Source: Polyodon spathula (taxonomy: Eukaryota; Chordata; Actinopteri; Acipenseriformes; Polyodontidae). Taken from it: 64,000 nucleotides of DNA. The DNA lies in contig NC_054548.1 of the NCBI RefSeq assembly GCF_017654505.1, forward strand, positions 30,015,774 through 30,079,773. The letters are read 5' to 3'. The position numbers and the translations under genes are program-made. The notes beneath the pieces were generated by a model. That model did no database searches. It was given only the letters and a program-made list of their open reading frames with translations, and was not told where the DNA came from. Each line of letters begins with the position of its first letter. Within the stretch, counting starts at the first letter, position 1. Positions 34,945 to 48,184 of the stretch are shown piece after piece.

Positions 34945-34961
34945 TGGCCCTGCTATATATA

Positions 34962-35435
34962 TAGTGCCTATAGAAAATCTATACCCCCTTCCAAAATGTT
35001 CACCTTTTGTTGCCTTATAGCCTGGAATTAAAATGCATTAAAATAGTTTTTTATTTATTTATCTACACATCCTACCCCACAACTTCCAAGTGAAAAAAAT
35101 ATTATAGAAATTTGTAGTAAATTAATTAAAAATAAAAACTGAAATAACGTGGTTGGATAAGTGTCCACCCCACTTGTAATAGCAATCCAAATTAGCTCAG
35201 GTGTAACCAATCACCTTCAAAATCACACACCAAGTTAAGTGGCCTCCACCTGTGTTACATCTGTGCCAAAAATTTGTGGCATGACTTGAAGATTGCTGTT
35301 CGTCAATGCTCTCCAAGGAACTTGACAGAGCTTAAACAGTTTTGAAAAGAAGAATGGTCAAATATTGCCAAATCTAGGTGTGCAAAGTTGATAGAGACCT
35401 ATCCCAACAAATTCACAGCTGTAATCTCGCTCACA
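34962..35435 (+). mobile_element. Tc1-type fragment, second family
   Basis: It starts AGTGCCTATAGAAAATCTAT followed by CCCCCTT, the terminal inverted repeat of a Tc1 family widespread in fish. After about 310 bases it jumps to the transposase C-terminus, readable as WHDLKIAVRQCSPRNLTELK and CAKLIETYPNKFTAVIS. It lacks most of the transposase and the other terminus. It abuts the truncated end of the DIRS element. Confidence 0.8.
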
Positions 35436-35681
35436 TAAAAAATACAAAACAAATACTACATTAATAGCAAAGTTTTAAGGTTACAGATAGGAAGCAGTGT
35501 TAATAAATTCCTTAAACAAAAGCACTGGCTAATGTGTGTACTACTAGTAATGGTAATGGTGTTTATAATAATAACAGTATACTTATGGGAGGGCACTTAA
35601 TTTAAATTTAAATAAAATATATACTTGTATGTACAACTCAAAAAGGTTAACTCTAAAGGTTAGCTCTTATATCACAAATCC

Positions 35682-36800
35682 CTATTTATGGTCTCTCTTG
35701 GACTCTATTATATCTGGTGGCTGCGAAGGAGGATAATGTCCAGTCTGTTGTCGTGAAGTGTTGGTGTTACTGTCTGTTGCATCAGATATGTGTTCAATGT
35801 TTGAGACAGTGGATGATGGTACAGTATGTTGTGAAACTCTGTGTTGTGAATCTATGTTATGGATATGTGGTTGTAGAATGGTATCATTCCACATATGCAA
35901 TCTTTTACTGAAAGGCATGTAACTTTGTGTGGGGGTTAAAGGATGGGCCTGTTGTCCTTGTGATGGTGTTGCTGTCACAGTGGAGGAGAGTGGGTGAGAG
36001 AATCCAGGGGAACAATGGAGGGCACTGGAACTGGATTCCCCTCTCCTTTGTGCTTCCTAGAACAAAATGTCACAGTTGGTAATGTGGTAAGTATGTAGAA
36101 AGAGTGATTGTATTAAAAAGACTGATAACTGTATTGAGAAAATTACATTAATTTCATTGTGTTCCTTCTTCCTCACTCTGCTTGTCTTCTTCAGCACCTA
36201 TTTTAAGTATCAATATACTTTAGTAATGTTATATTTCAACTGTAGACCTAATAGGGTGGCCAAGTCTAGTCCTGCAGAGATGCAGTCATGCAGGTTTTCT
36301 AGGTCTCTCAGTCATAAATCACTGGAAATCTTGAACCGTATTAGGGAAAGTAAGCCTAGTAATTTAGACTTGTGATAAGAGGATAAACAGAAGACAATGT
36401 GCTCCTCCAGCACCAGCCTAGGCTGTTCTTGTGATATTTCATGTAATACAGAATTGTATTAAATTATACCTTGTGTATTCACTCCAGCACTGTCACTGTC
36501 AATAGCATCTTCCACTTCTGCGAGGTACTATTGACCATATTTGTGCATGAATTTGGGGCAGACTTGGTACAGACATACCCGCTGAAAGCCGCGTGTGTTG
36601 CTGTGTAACCACATTGTGTGCGTCCACTTTTAGCCTCTTCCATAAAATCTTTATATTGGCCAAAGTACTTGGCCGTCTATGTGGGTACTTAGTGTTAGTC
36701 CCGAGTGCACCTTAGTATTGTTGTGGAGTCCTTCCTCCCATCCTCCACTGTTTCCACAACATCTTTTATGCACTATATGAAGTTGAGTTTTTGCTCCAGT
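35682..36800 (-). pseudogene. Harbinger SANT/Myb-like accessory protein remnant
   Basis: On the minus strand near 36780-36500 the translation reads KDVVETVEDGRKDSTTILRC, then, after stops, AKYFGQYKDFMEEAKSGRTQ and CGYTATHAAFSGYVCTKSAP. This resembles the Myb/SANT-like DNA-binding partner encoded by Harbinger elements. A low-complexity Ser/Thr/Gln-rich frame (35978-35682, including SQHRVSQHTVPSSTVSNIEH) may be its C-terminal part. In Harbinger systems this protein helps transposase enter the nucleus and bind ends. Stops and frame changes show it is dead here. Confidence 0.5.
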
Positions 36801-37216
36801 GTATAATTTTGTACACGAGGGGCCTTGGTTACAGTCATATGGATGTACTGAGAAATTATGCTTTTAAAAGCTATACATGTAACAATGCATTATCATCAGC
36901 TGTGCACACATAATTTATATCACCTGCAATGCTTTCACACAAATAATTTTGAAGCGTGAATTGATCAATAAGAACCAATACAGGTGTTGGTTGTTCTCTA
37001 ACACAACATTATATTAACAAATCCAGTACAATGTAACATTTTTCAAAACTTTATTTATATCTTTTGAAATTACTGGTGTGAATAATACAACCCCCCTGCC
37101 TTCTCTAAACAATGATCCAAGTAACAAAATCAGAACCCTTCCCAGCTATCCCACCCTTAATATAAACAAAGTAACAAAAAAGGGGAATTGAGGCAGAAAA
37201 CAGTGATTGAAAACAG

Positions 37217-38326
37217 GTGTTCTCATTGTTTTCTTTTCTAAAGGCTCTTCAATGCACCACATTGACACAGTTGCTCAAAATCTGTGACGATGTTGAGCCA
37301 CTACGAGAGAGTAACATACTGTATGTACGAAGAGTACAATCAGCCCAAATGATATCCAGGCATTATCGTTCCTTGCATGATCCTTTCACAGTTTACAATG
37401 AACAGGAGTTTAAAATGAGATTCAGGTTTTCAAAGAACAGTGTCAGAAGATTAATTGAGATCCTGGAACCTCGACTGCAATCCAAGAGATGAGGGGACCA
37501 CCCCTTGCACCCCACAATCCAGGTTATGTTAACGCTCTGTTTTTTTGCCACTGGATCTTTTTATCGTAGTGGTGGCAATATCATACAAGTACACGAAAGC
37601 ACCGTTTGCTGTACTGTTTATAAAGTCACTGCATCCCTACATACTTGATATATAACTATGACAAATGAAGAGGAGCAGCGGGACATCTGCACAGCCTTTT
37701 TTAGCAAAGCAGGAATCCCGAGAGTTGTTGGTGCCATTGACTGTACACACATTCCCATTCGCTTTCATGGGCAAAGAAAGGATCCAATGTACATCAATAG
37801 CTGTGGGTATAGTTCCATCAACTGTTAGATGGTGTATGACCATGACCTACGATTCCGCAACGTGGTAGCAAGATGGGCTGGCAGCACACATGATGCTAGA
37901 ATTTTTAACAACACTTGCTTGAAATCATGTTTGGAGGAAGGCTTGTATTGTAGAGTCCTCTTTGGTGACCACGGCTATCCTTTATGAAGGTATCTTCTGA
38001 CGCCTGTGCACAATCCCTCAACACCAGCAGAGCTGCGATATAACAGGAGTCATAAAAAAGCAAGAACACACATTGAAAGAGCCTTTGGAATCTTAAAACA
38101 TTTTTCTTGTCTCTCATTTGGTCTGCGTATCAGTGCAGTAGCATCATTGTGGCCTGTGCAGTCCTCCACAACCTTGCTATCAACTGGGATGAACCACCTG
38201 TTCCACATCCAAGACACTCAACACACATGGGCTGTTTCGACACTGTTCTCATTCATTGGACCACAACAAGTACAAAACAGGGAAGGGATGATATTCCAAA
38301 GAAGTATCATAGATAATCACTTCTAA
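37217..38326 (+). pseudogene. PIF/Harbinger transposase (HARBI1-like), broken
   Basis: The N-terminal frame to 37492 contains FKMRFRFSKNSVRRLIEILE, then a stop. Catalytic-domain pieces follow in changing frames: VGAIDCTHIPI (first Asp), HDLRFRNVVARWAGSTHDAR, FGDHGYPL (second Asp; the family usually reads GDSGYPL), and RSHKKARTHIERAFGILKHF (Glu in IERAFG). All three acidic positions are still readable, but stops (for example TGA at 37490-37492 and near 37985) and frameshifts break the protein. No neighbouring exon structure suggests a domesticated host gene. Confidence 0.85.
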
Positions 38327-39905
38327 AAACACCCTGAGAAGAGCACTGTTTATTTTATTTTTAAAATGTCCCCCCAGGTCCTGCAACTGTGTCCTCGCCA
38401 ATTACCATTAAAGAAAAAACCCATTATAGCCCATAGTGTAATTATTAAGCATAATAAACACAATACCTCAAGAAGAACTTAGCGATTCTGGCATAATTAT
38501 CCCTAGATTCATGATGAAAAGAGATTAACAATTAATATTATGTATATTTACATATTGTGACGATATCAAAAGCATGGCATTAGTTCAGTTATCTGTAAAC
38601 GCACAATATAAGTTTAATACTTATTCGGTTGGTGCGATGTTTAAAACAAAGTCTTCTTAACACGGTCATCCTCTCTGTGGAAGTTAGTTGTGCAGCAGTG
38701 CAGTGCAGTATCCCCATGAAGTCTGTTGGCAAAAGCTTTCATCCTACCGGAGGGAACCCATCTTCTCTGGGACAGCTTTGATGATTGCATCATTGCCTCT
38801 TCATTAAAGAACTTCTGAGTTTAATAAGTTGAGAGAGATGAGATGTTTTGAAGAAATAGTGAATCCAGCGAGCAAATCCAGAGAGCAAGAATTCAGAGAG
38901 AGAGAAAATCCCTGTTTTGAGTTTAAATAACACGATGTATAGGCGTTCCCTTGTACTGTAAACAAGTCATTGTCGGTCCTTCCATTGGTTCACAGTATTT
39001 GATAGACAGTTGCTTGTCACACAAAAAGGGTGTGTTAGGAATAGAATGTATTCACCTATTTCGTTATCAAAGGATATTACATTTATTGTTGAATCCTTCT
39101 ATTCAGTATAACTTTAGTTACATTCATTAGAGAAGGATGTACATTTCAGTTCCATTCTCTATACAAAATTATGATTACAAGCATATAAAACGCAGCATAA
39201 TACAATCAAAGGATAATATTCAAAAATAGTTATTAGTTTATAATATTCATTTAAAACACAATAAAACCTTCAGGTTTATTGAGAAACTTACTTAAAATAA
39301 CTGTTAAACTTGTGTCTACAAGTTAAGTAATTAAAAATGATTATTTAAGCATTTTAACTAACTTTTAACACAATAGTGGTAAAACTGCATACTCACTATT
39401 GCTTCCCTTGGTAAGTTTTATGACACCTTAGGAGGCCAGACAATCAGACAGCATTTTGAAAGGCGAAAAAGAGTTAACACAGTTTGTGGCCTGTGCCTTT
39501 GGTTTAAACAACAAGCTTTGAAGTAGATCTGGTTAAGAATATTCTGGAATTGGTGTTAACAACCCAATCACAGCATGCCACTCAGCAACATCTTGAATTA
39601 AATATCTGGGAAATATTTATATTAAAATTAATTTAAACATGAATTTACTTGACATCACGATACTAAAATTCCTAGTCCACAGCAAGAGTTAGACTAAGTT
39701 AGTCCCATACTTAGTATCCTCTAGAGGGCAGCAGCAGTTATTTTTGGGTTCGCTGCAATTGAGACCTTTTTTAGTAGGCAGCTGGGGACTAACTTCAGCC
39801 GCCAAGTTCGTTGCAATTGGTATTTAACTTGCGTACTAGTTTAGTACGAAGTTGCATACTAACCACGGGATCACCCCCAGTTAGTACGCTGCTTTCAGTT
39901 TGTTG

Positions 39906-40013
39906 CATTTGACACATTTATATCCCATGCACCAATATCTATACACCAGCATTAACACACCACACGCAACATATAACACACAAATACACACAGGGACGGG
40001 GCACATTGCCACA
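39906..40013 (-). mobile_element. LTR fragment, family B, end piece
   Basis: CATTTATATCCCATGCACCA, AACACACCACACGCAACAT and GGGACGGGGCACATTGCCACA match the right end of the copies at 42727-43299 and 43788-45902. Only the last ~110 bases are present. The left boundary coincides with the putative Harbinger end. Confidence 0.65.
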
Positions 40014-40019
40014 ACTCTT

Positions 40020-42725
40020 CATTAGTACAGTCCAGCACTACAGCCAAAAAGTGATCATTCTACAAAAAATAACTAAACCATAAGTCTATCATAAACATCT
40101 GGTGACCTATACTCCACTGAGTGTTATTTCACACTCAGTCACCACACAGAAGAGCAAATGAGGAAAAATTGTAACGATTTAATTCATTATTTATTAAAGA
40201 AGACTTTAGCAGCAGTCTTCCACACACTTGCTGCTCAGGTGACAGAACACTTCACTTTTCATTTAATACACATACTATTGTATTTGAAAATATCAATTTT
40301 GAAAACTAGAAAAAATTTACCCCCACACATTTTGAGGGAGGTGCATAGGTGCACATTTTCTAAATTTCCTTTGTGGAAACAGAGATCACTATGGGATATT
40401 TATACCCCAGAAGAACCCCATGCTGGTAACTGATTTATTAAAGTATGTGCATTTAGATGAACCCTTTCTTCTTTTTGCTGCAATAAACTACCTCCCCCAT
40501 AGAAATAAGACTTGAATAAATGCACAACATGAAACAGACATTTAAAGATCTCTTTGCAAGGGTCTCTGCTCATTAGAACTACAGCTGATTCGAGTTGCTC
40601 GAACCCATCAATAAGAGGGAAGAATGAGAAAAAAAAGACAAAAGGTTTTCAGGGTGGAATTTGATTTTTTTAACCAGTTTTCTGATTTGATGTTAAATAT
40701 CTGGAATTGGGTAGGTATTTTATTCTGAGGCTCACGTCATGTTTTATGTGTTCTGGATATGCTGTACTCATCTTTCAATTTCCCAAACAGATTGCTTCAA
40801 TATTATAATGAAAGGGACAGCCCAGCTGTGCTACAGAAGAGGGCAGCAGGCTATAGTATTTCCAGAATAATCCGCCTTGGGTCCCATGAGCCTTCTGGTG
40901 TGTACAAGTCACTATTGCTGGGGCTCATCTGGAGGATTGTTTCCTGACACATGTGCCAACACCAGCCTGTGGGCAAAATAATAAAAATGGCAAAATGGTA
41001 CTGAGGAGAATAAATTTAAAAAAAAAACTCCTGTTATCTGTATTGGGCTGCCTTGTCTGTCTGCACAGGGTTGTTAATGCCGATAATTCACTTTAGAAAG
41101 GCTTATCTAGGGTTTATATTTTTTTCATGACAAAAAAAAAGAATATAAAGGGTATACTAGCAGTGTTTTTGTGTAGATGTTTTTCTCCAGTGGTCTAAAC
41201 AAAGATATAAATTTTGATCTAAATCTACATGCCAGCAACATTTCTCTTTTAAAACATGCAGTGCATTTGAATTGACACCTTTGGAAGATGTATTTATTTC
41301 ATAGTTTCACCAGAGTAATCTAACATAATGTAATGTACATTGACATGTCTGTTTTTACAAAGTCTGTACCACATTTGTTCAATTGTGTAATTGTGCATGT
41401 GTGTAAGCATGTACAGTATATCTTTGGTCATGATTGTGCATGTGCACAAATGCTTGTGTGTGCCTTAATGCTTCATGGATGACTTTCCATCTGAAATATT
41501 ATTGATGGTTTGTTTCCATCTCTTGACTCTGTTACTATGCTATTACTTAATGCATAACAACATTGAAAACTATTTAATCAATATCACTTGCAAAATGCAA
41601 TATTGTATAAACCACATGCTTAAAAATTTCTGTTGGAAATTGGGCTCCTAGTATAAAAACTTAATTGCAATTACTGGTGACAAATGTATTAAAGCTGTGC
41701 TGAAAGTGAGCCACTCTAGAGAATTACAGCTCTGTAGATGACAGCAGAGCATTCAGGCGTGCTGCCACCATGCTGAGTCTTTCACAGTTGCCCCAGTCAA
41801 CACTGTTAATAATCAGTAAATAAGATCTGCAGGTGGGCAAAGAAGGCACCCTGGGCCTTGAGGCTGTGGCTTCTAGCAGCAGTAAGGGTGGCTGGTCTCT
41901 TTTGCACACTGCTGCTTATATTTCCACACACACCCTCATCAGCACACGGTCGTCCTCTTTAGCATTGCTTAAAGGCATGCAAACTGTGAGGCGGGGGATG
42001 TGAGGGGCTAATTAATGCAAGCATTTGTCAGTGATTAAGCTTCAAATATAAAAGGTCGCCCGAACTGCAAATGAGCAGTCTTTCCATGCCTTGCTCTTAG
42101 GGCAATCTAAACCTTTGCAGGCTAAATGGTAAGGTGCAATTTCATGGATTAAAACACCCTCATCACAGCCTAGTGCACTGGTCATTGTTTTCACCTGTCC
42201 ATTAGGCATACAAGTTAAAAGCGGTGATTTGTGTCATTTAAGAATGAAAAATAAGCCCCTGTACAAGATCAATAGTTGTTTCAATCGGTACTAGACATGA
42301 TTAATTGACTGTCAGCAATTAATGACTGAATGATTGCAACCCGCCATCTCAAACATATACTGAAGAAATATTAGCTCTGGATAGAATACGGTTCGTTATT
42401 GTGGAAGCTTTTGCCCTACTATTTGAATGTTTTGTTTGTCAACACACCCTCAGGAGTTGAGTGACTGGATTGGCAAATAACTTTTAGACTTTAAAATCAG
42501 CGTGTTAACATCAGAAATATGACAGGATATTTAGCAGCTATTCTGTTTTTTTATATTATTTGTATGCTATCCACATACTTTTTTTTTGTATATTTTGTAT
42601 TTCCTTTGGTACTGCTCATGCTACAGTACATACTTCTAATTATTAAATATGATGACGATTTATAAATGTATAGCAATACTTGTTATGCAAAATTATCTTT
42701 GGTATTGCGAACAGGATGGCTTTGC
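40020..42725. other. non-genic DNA
   Basis: No gene is supported. Around 41940-42130 is a moderately GC-balanced, low-repeat stretch with GCTAATTAATGCAAGCATTT (homeodomain/octamer-like sites). It could be a conserved non-coding element, but this cannot be judged without comparison to other species. Confidence 0.35.
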
Positions 42726-42726
42726 A

Positions 42727-43299
42727 GGGGTGATGTCAGACCAGAAATAGACTCCAAACACTGATGCATGGTGGTGAGTTTTATTGCAAATAATAATAAA
42801 CAAAAGGGTTTAAACAAAACATACAAAACAAAGGGCATGTTGGCCATACAAACAGACAGACAAAACAAACGTGGACGAAGCTAACAAACAAGTACCGTTC
42901 TGGCACTTCCAGCACGCTGTAGCAATTGTTATTTTTAATCTCAAAAACTCCTCTCTCTCACCCGTTATCCACTCACAAACACACAACCCTGTGTGAGTGA
43001 AAACATGCAGCTTTTCTGCAGCTGTACCGAGACTTGATTGCTAATCATTCATTCAATTGGAGTCTTGGTACAACTGTACGCGAATTCATAAAAGTGCAAT
43101 TCCCCGTGCTCACATATTATTTTACTTGCAAGTGAAGTGCTGTGCAATCCTCGTGCCTAAATACAAAATAAACATTTTAAACACTTGTGCTCATAACCCA
43201 TATTTATATCTCTTGTATTTTGTACATAAACACCAACACTAACACACTACATACAACATAAAACACTTATAAACATAAAGGGCGGGACACTCTGCCATA
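42727..43299 (-). mobile_element. LTR-like repeat, family B, full-length copy
   Basis: A block of about 570 bases starts GGGTGATGTCAGACCAGAAA and ends GCGGGACACTCTGCCATA. The same ordered blocks occur at 43788-45902: CAAGTACC.TTCTGGCA, GTAGCAATTGTTAT, CACACAACCCTG.GTGAGTGA, GTGCAATCCTCGTGCCTAAA, and CTAACACACTACATACAACA. In reverse orientation the ends read TATGGCAGAG...CATCACC, in other copies TGTGGCGGGG...GTCACCA, i.e. TG...CA, fitting a solo LTR. No internal region is nearby. Confidence 0.65.
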
Positions 43300-43787
43300 G
43301 GTATCCTTTAGTTCAAAATGTTTTTTTTTTGTTGTTTTTTTTCGCTATCTACTGTAGCTGTTACAACTGTAACAAAAAGAAAAAGAAAATTGCTTAGATT
43401 TATAACATTGTAAACAATATTGACATATGCCTGTCAAGGGAGTCTTGCAGTATAGTACCCATAAGATATAATAATGAGATTGATTGCTCTCTCAGCCTGC
43501 CTACTTTCTTTGTCCAGTAGAAACATCAACCAAGCTTGAATCACATGACCCGCACTTGAACCTAATGAAATGTGGTTGAATAAGAGGATTAAAATACCAA
43601 ACACAGGTGCACAAACACACATTTATAATAATGTTTTAATGAAGTAATAGTGTATAGAGACTGTCTTACTTTATATTAATAATCAATCAACATTTAAACG
43701 TATACATGCATGGTTCAATTCTAATCAAATGGAGGGAGGGGATACTCTTGGGGAATAAGCATAAGGGTAATGTGGACAGTCTGGCTG
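43300..43787. other. non-genic spacer between two LTR copies
   Basis: AT-rich unique-looking sequence with a T-homopolymer near 43321-43343. No feature was recognised. Confidence 0.35.
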
Positions 43788-44275
43788 GTGGCGATGTCAG
43801 ACCCGGAAGAACACATAGTACTGTGAGGTGACATGTGGATTGCGCTGCTGCGCCCATTTATTGCAAAATAAAAGAGTTGAACCAAATACAAAATACTAAC
43901 ACTAAACAAAAGGCCACGTTAGCCAAACAAATAAATAATAAACAATAACAATAGTATGCTGTTGCAAAACCAGCATAAGTAGCAATTGTTATATCCTTTT
44001 TCTTATTAAATTGCCTCCTCCCCACAGACAAACACACAACCCTGAGTGAGTGAAATGTGCATGTACATATACTGTTGTGCCGGGATTCAATTATTAATTA
44101 ATCACTCACTTGAATCACAGCATGTGAACTAATTTGTTCACTCCCCATGCTCACATAGCAATACATATTTTATCTACATGTGAAGTGATTGTGCAATCCT
44201 CGTGCCTAAATACAACTATATATTTGAAATCACTCATGCTCCACAGGCACATTATATCCTGTGCACCAATATATA

Positions 44276-45818
<1,543 letters not shown>

Positions 45819-46002
45819 TCCCAATGATAACAACCCCAACATTAACACACTACATACAACATTAAACACAATCTACACACGGGGGCAGGTCACCCCGCCA
45901 CAGGGAATAAGTTCCGGTTGTAAAAAGGGCTGAAGTCTTGCTGTCAAGTCACAAATTTCTGAAAGTAAAAAGTGTGGCCAAGTCATTAGAAAACAGGGAA
46001 TC

Positions 46003-46029
46003 GGGGGGGGGGGGGGGGGGGGGGGGGGG
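46003..46029. repeat. (G)n homopolymer, 27 bases
   Basis: An unusually long G run (C on the other strand) that is prone to assembly error and may form G-quadruplex DNA. Confidence 0.9.
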
Positions 46030-46446
46030 ATTTCAACAAGCAGCACCCTGCTAAAAATTACACTCCAGTTGAGTCCAAAGTCCATTTTTTTAAAGTGATG
46101 CTTGGAAAAGATCTATACAAATATTCAGTTTGGGTCATTCCACACCAACTCAACCAGAAAAGGGACATTTCCTTGCCCGTCCATGTCAGATTTTCCTAGA
46201 AAAATTCACCTTGGGGGTTTCTGGCACGCTGAGTTCAGAAATGATAGCCATTTTTTTAAAATGTCCCCTTCGACCTGTGACCTTGAAAAGGTCAACATAA
46301 AGTGAGAAAGAGACCTTTACCAGAAAAATCACGCTGGGTGCAATTTAGATGCTACCATCATGTGTAGCATCTCCTTCTACTCATAATGAATAGGGCTTTT
46401 CAAAAAAAAAAAAAAAAAATTCTAGTTTATCAAACTTCAGCCTGAC

Positions 46447-46968
46447 CCTTTACCCTGTAGGGGGTGTGGGTCCTAAAATGTAAGTATTGCTGTAAGACCC
46501 TTAGGTGCCAGTCTTTCAAATTCTGTGAAAGACGTTTGGTTTCAAGTCCCACCACTGGTCATTAAACCCCCTTGAAATTAGAATTTTTGATATTCCAAGT
46601 TTAGGCCATATTAACGTGTGTGGGAGAACTCCAAGATGTTGAAATCTACAAGCATCAAGAAAAATATGCTGTTATCTGGGGATTTTGGAATTTGAATTTG
46701 TCATGCATTCAAACATTACTTATGGCCACTTTGGTGAGGCTAAAGTGCTATAAAGTGCTGTATTTTTTCAACTTTGCATTCTCTGAGGATTGATGTTGGG
46801 GAAAAAGTAACAGCATGTGCTTCGACTGGCACTAGCTTGGAGCCGAGGGTTTATGAACTTGCAAGGGACTTGGGACTTGGGACTTGGGATTTCTTTGTTA
46901 CACATTTGAAACAACCAAAACTTTAATTAGTTTGGTTTAAAAAATTAAATTCACATTTTTTCTTAAAA

Positions 46969-47056
<88 letters not shown>

Positions 47057-47840
47057 CCTGTTTACAGCACTGTTTAAATACACCTGTCTCTGTCATCGAA
47101 GACCTCCTAAACCAAAGACTTTCAGTTGTGCCTGCAATTGACTGATTGGCTAGCATGAGAATGCAGCAAATGGCTTTTTCACAAATGGTTGGCCAGTCAA
47201 TCAATTATGCCCATAGGTAGGCATCACAACTTATATATAAAATTAAAAAAAAAAAAAAAAAAAACTTTACTATCACTTTTTGTTTTTTTAAAATCCAACT
47301 AAGTAAGGTTTTAGTAGATTCAAATGTGTCATCATAACAATGAAGTCCCAAGTCCCATATGCAAGTTCGTAACCCTTCAGCTCCAAGCTAGTGCCATTGG
47401 AAGCCCACATTGTTACTTTTTCCTCTAGATCAATCCTGGGAAAATGCACAATTGAAGAAATGGCCAGTTTGGATAGAACTATGTGGTACTTTACCCTCAC
47501 CAAAGTGTCCATAAGCAGTGCATGAATGCATAACAAATGCAACTTCAAAAATCTGCCAAAAATCCAAAATCCTCGGATACCAACATCTTTTGCTTGATGC
47601 GTGTAGATTTCATTAACATCTATCCAAACATATCTTTGGGTGATTTTTTTGGACTTCCCCCACACAAGTTACTATGGCCTAAACTTGGTATAAATTGCAA
47701 AAATTCTAATTTCAAGGGGGTTTAATAACCAGTGGTGGGACTTAAAACTAAAAGTTTTTCACTGAATTTGGAAGGCTGGTTCCTAAGTTTCTTACAGCAA
47801 TACTTACATTTTAGGGCCCACATCCCCTACAGGGTAAAGG
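46447..47840. repeat. large imperfect inverted repeat
   Basis: The left arm (46447-46917) and right arm (47304-47840) are inverted copies. Shared blocks in order are CCCTTTACCCTGTAGGGG, CCTAAAATGTAAGTATTGCT, AAGTCCCACCACTGG, AACCCCCTTGAAATTAGAAT, AAGTTTAGGCCATA, TGGCACTAGCTTGGAGC, and GGGACTTGGGACTT. The arms differ by substitutions and indels. The spacer of about 390 bases holds an A/T homopolymer and an (AT)n tract. Sequence outside the left arm (46120-46440) resembles the same repeat but has no partner on the right. Confidence 0.8.
46966..47054. repeat. (A)n-(TA)n tract in inverted-repeat spacer
   Basis: A 13-base A run followed by about 38 TA units. Confidence 0.95.
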
Positions 47841-47859
47841 GTTAAATGGTTAAATGGGT

Positions 47860-48134
47860 TCTATTAAATGGTTATTAGTTACTAACAAAGAAGGATACAT
47901 AACTACTAGTACTGCCTACCCTTACTGGAAATGTTTGGAGGTAATGTTGTGGTATAGCAACCACCATATACAATAATACTTAGAAGTACTACATTAAAAA
48001 CTGTGACCATAATACTGCATCATGTAATGCTTATTTTGGAGGAAGAGGAGGAGCAGGAGGAGGAGAAGGAAGATCTTGTTCAAATGTGCTGAATTAACTA
48101 AACTTTCATCTGTGAAGAGGTGCAAGAGAAGTGT
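47860..48134. other. short spacer with GGA-rich run
   Basis: Unremarkable sequence with a purine-rich GAGGAGGAG-type run near 48040-48072, immediately before the CR1 tail. Confidence 0.4.
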
Positions 48135-48184
48135 TAAGAACATAAGAACATAAGAAAGTTTACAGACGAGAGGAGGCCATTCGG

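Larger units (their letters stand above)
29966..34950 (+). mobile_element. DIRS-type tyrosine-recombinase retrotransposon, decayed
   Basis: The order is: terminal segment, long leader, gag-like ORF, reverse transcriptase with RNase H, tyrosine recombinase. DIRS elements use a tyrosine recombinase in place of a DDE integrase. The left segment (29966-30150) contains AGTATGGGATATCGCCCCC, and upstream of the ORFs a GTGCAC-rich array fills 30750-31180. The right part is truncated inside the recombinase, and a Tc1 fragment begins 10-15 bases later. Multiple stops and frameshifts show it is not active. Confidence 0.8.
35440..39905 (+). mobile_element. PIF/Harbinger-type DNA transposon region, decayed
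   Basis: Two divergent coding remnants lie here: a SANT/Myb-like protein on the minus strand (about 36800-35680) and a Harbinger transposase on plus (37217-38326). Autonomous Harbinger elements usually carry exactly this pair. Termini are not identified. 39690-39900 has recurring ACTAAGTTAGTCC / CCAGTTAGTACGC / GCATACTAACC phrases that may be the right end, but no inverted partner is visible near 35440. 38350-39680 between transposase and this end is AT-rich without features. Confidence 0.6.

Noticed and set aside
37217..38326. Harbinger transposase as a domesticated HARBI1 host gene
   Set aside because: Multiple stops and frameshifts, no intron structure, and an adjacent decayed SANT partner typical of the transposon.
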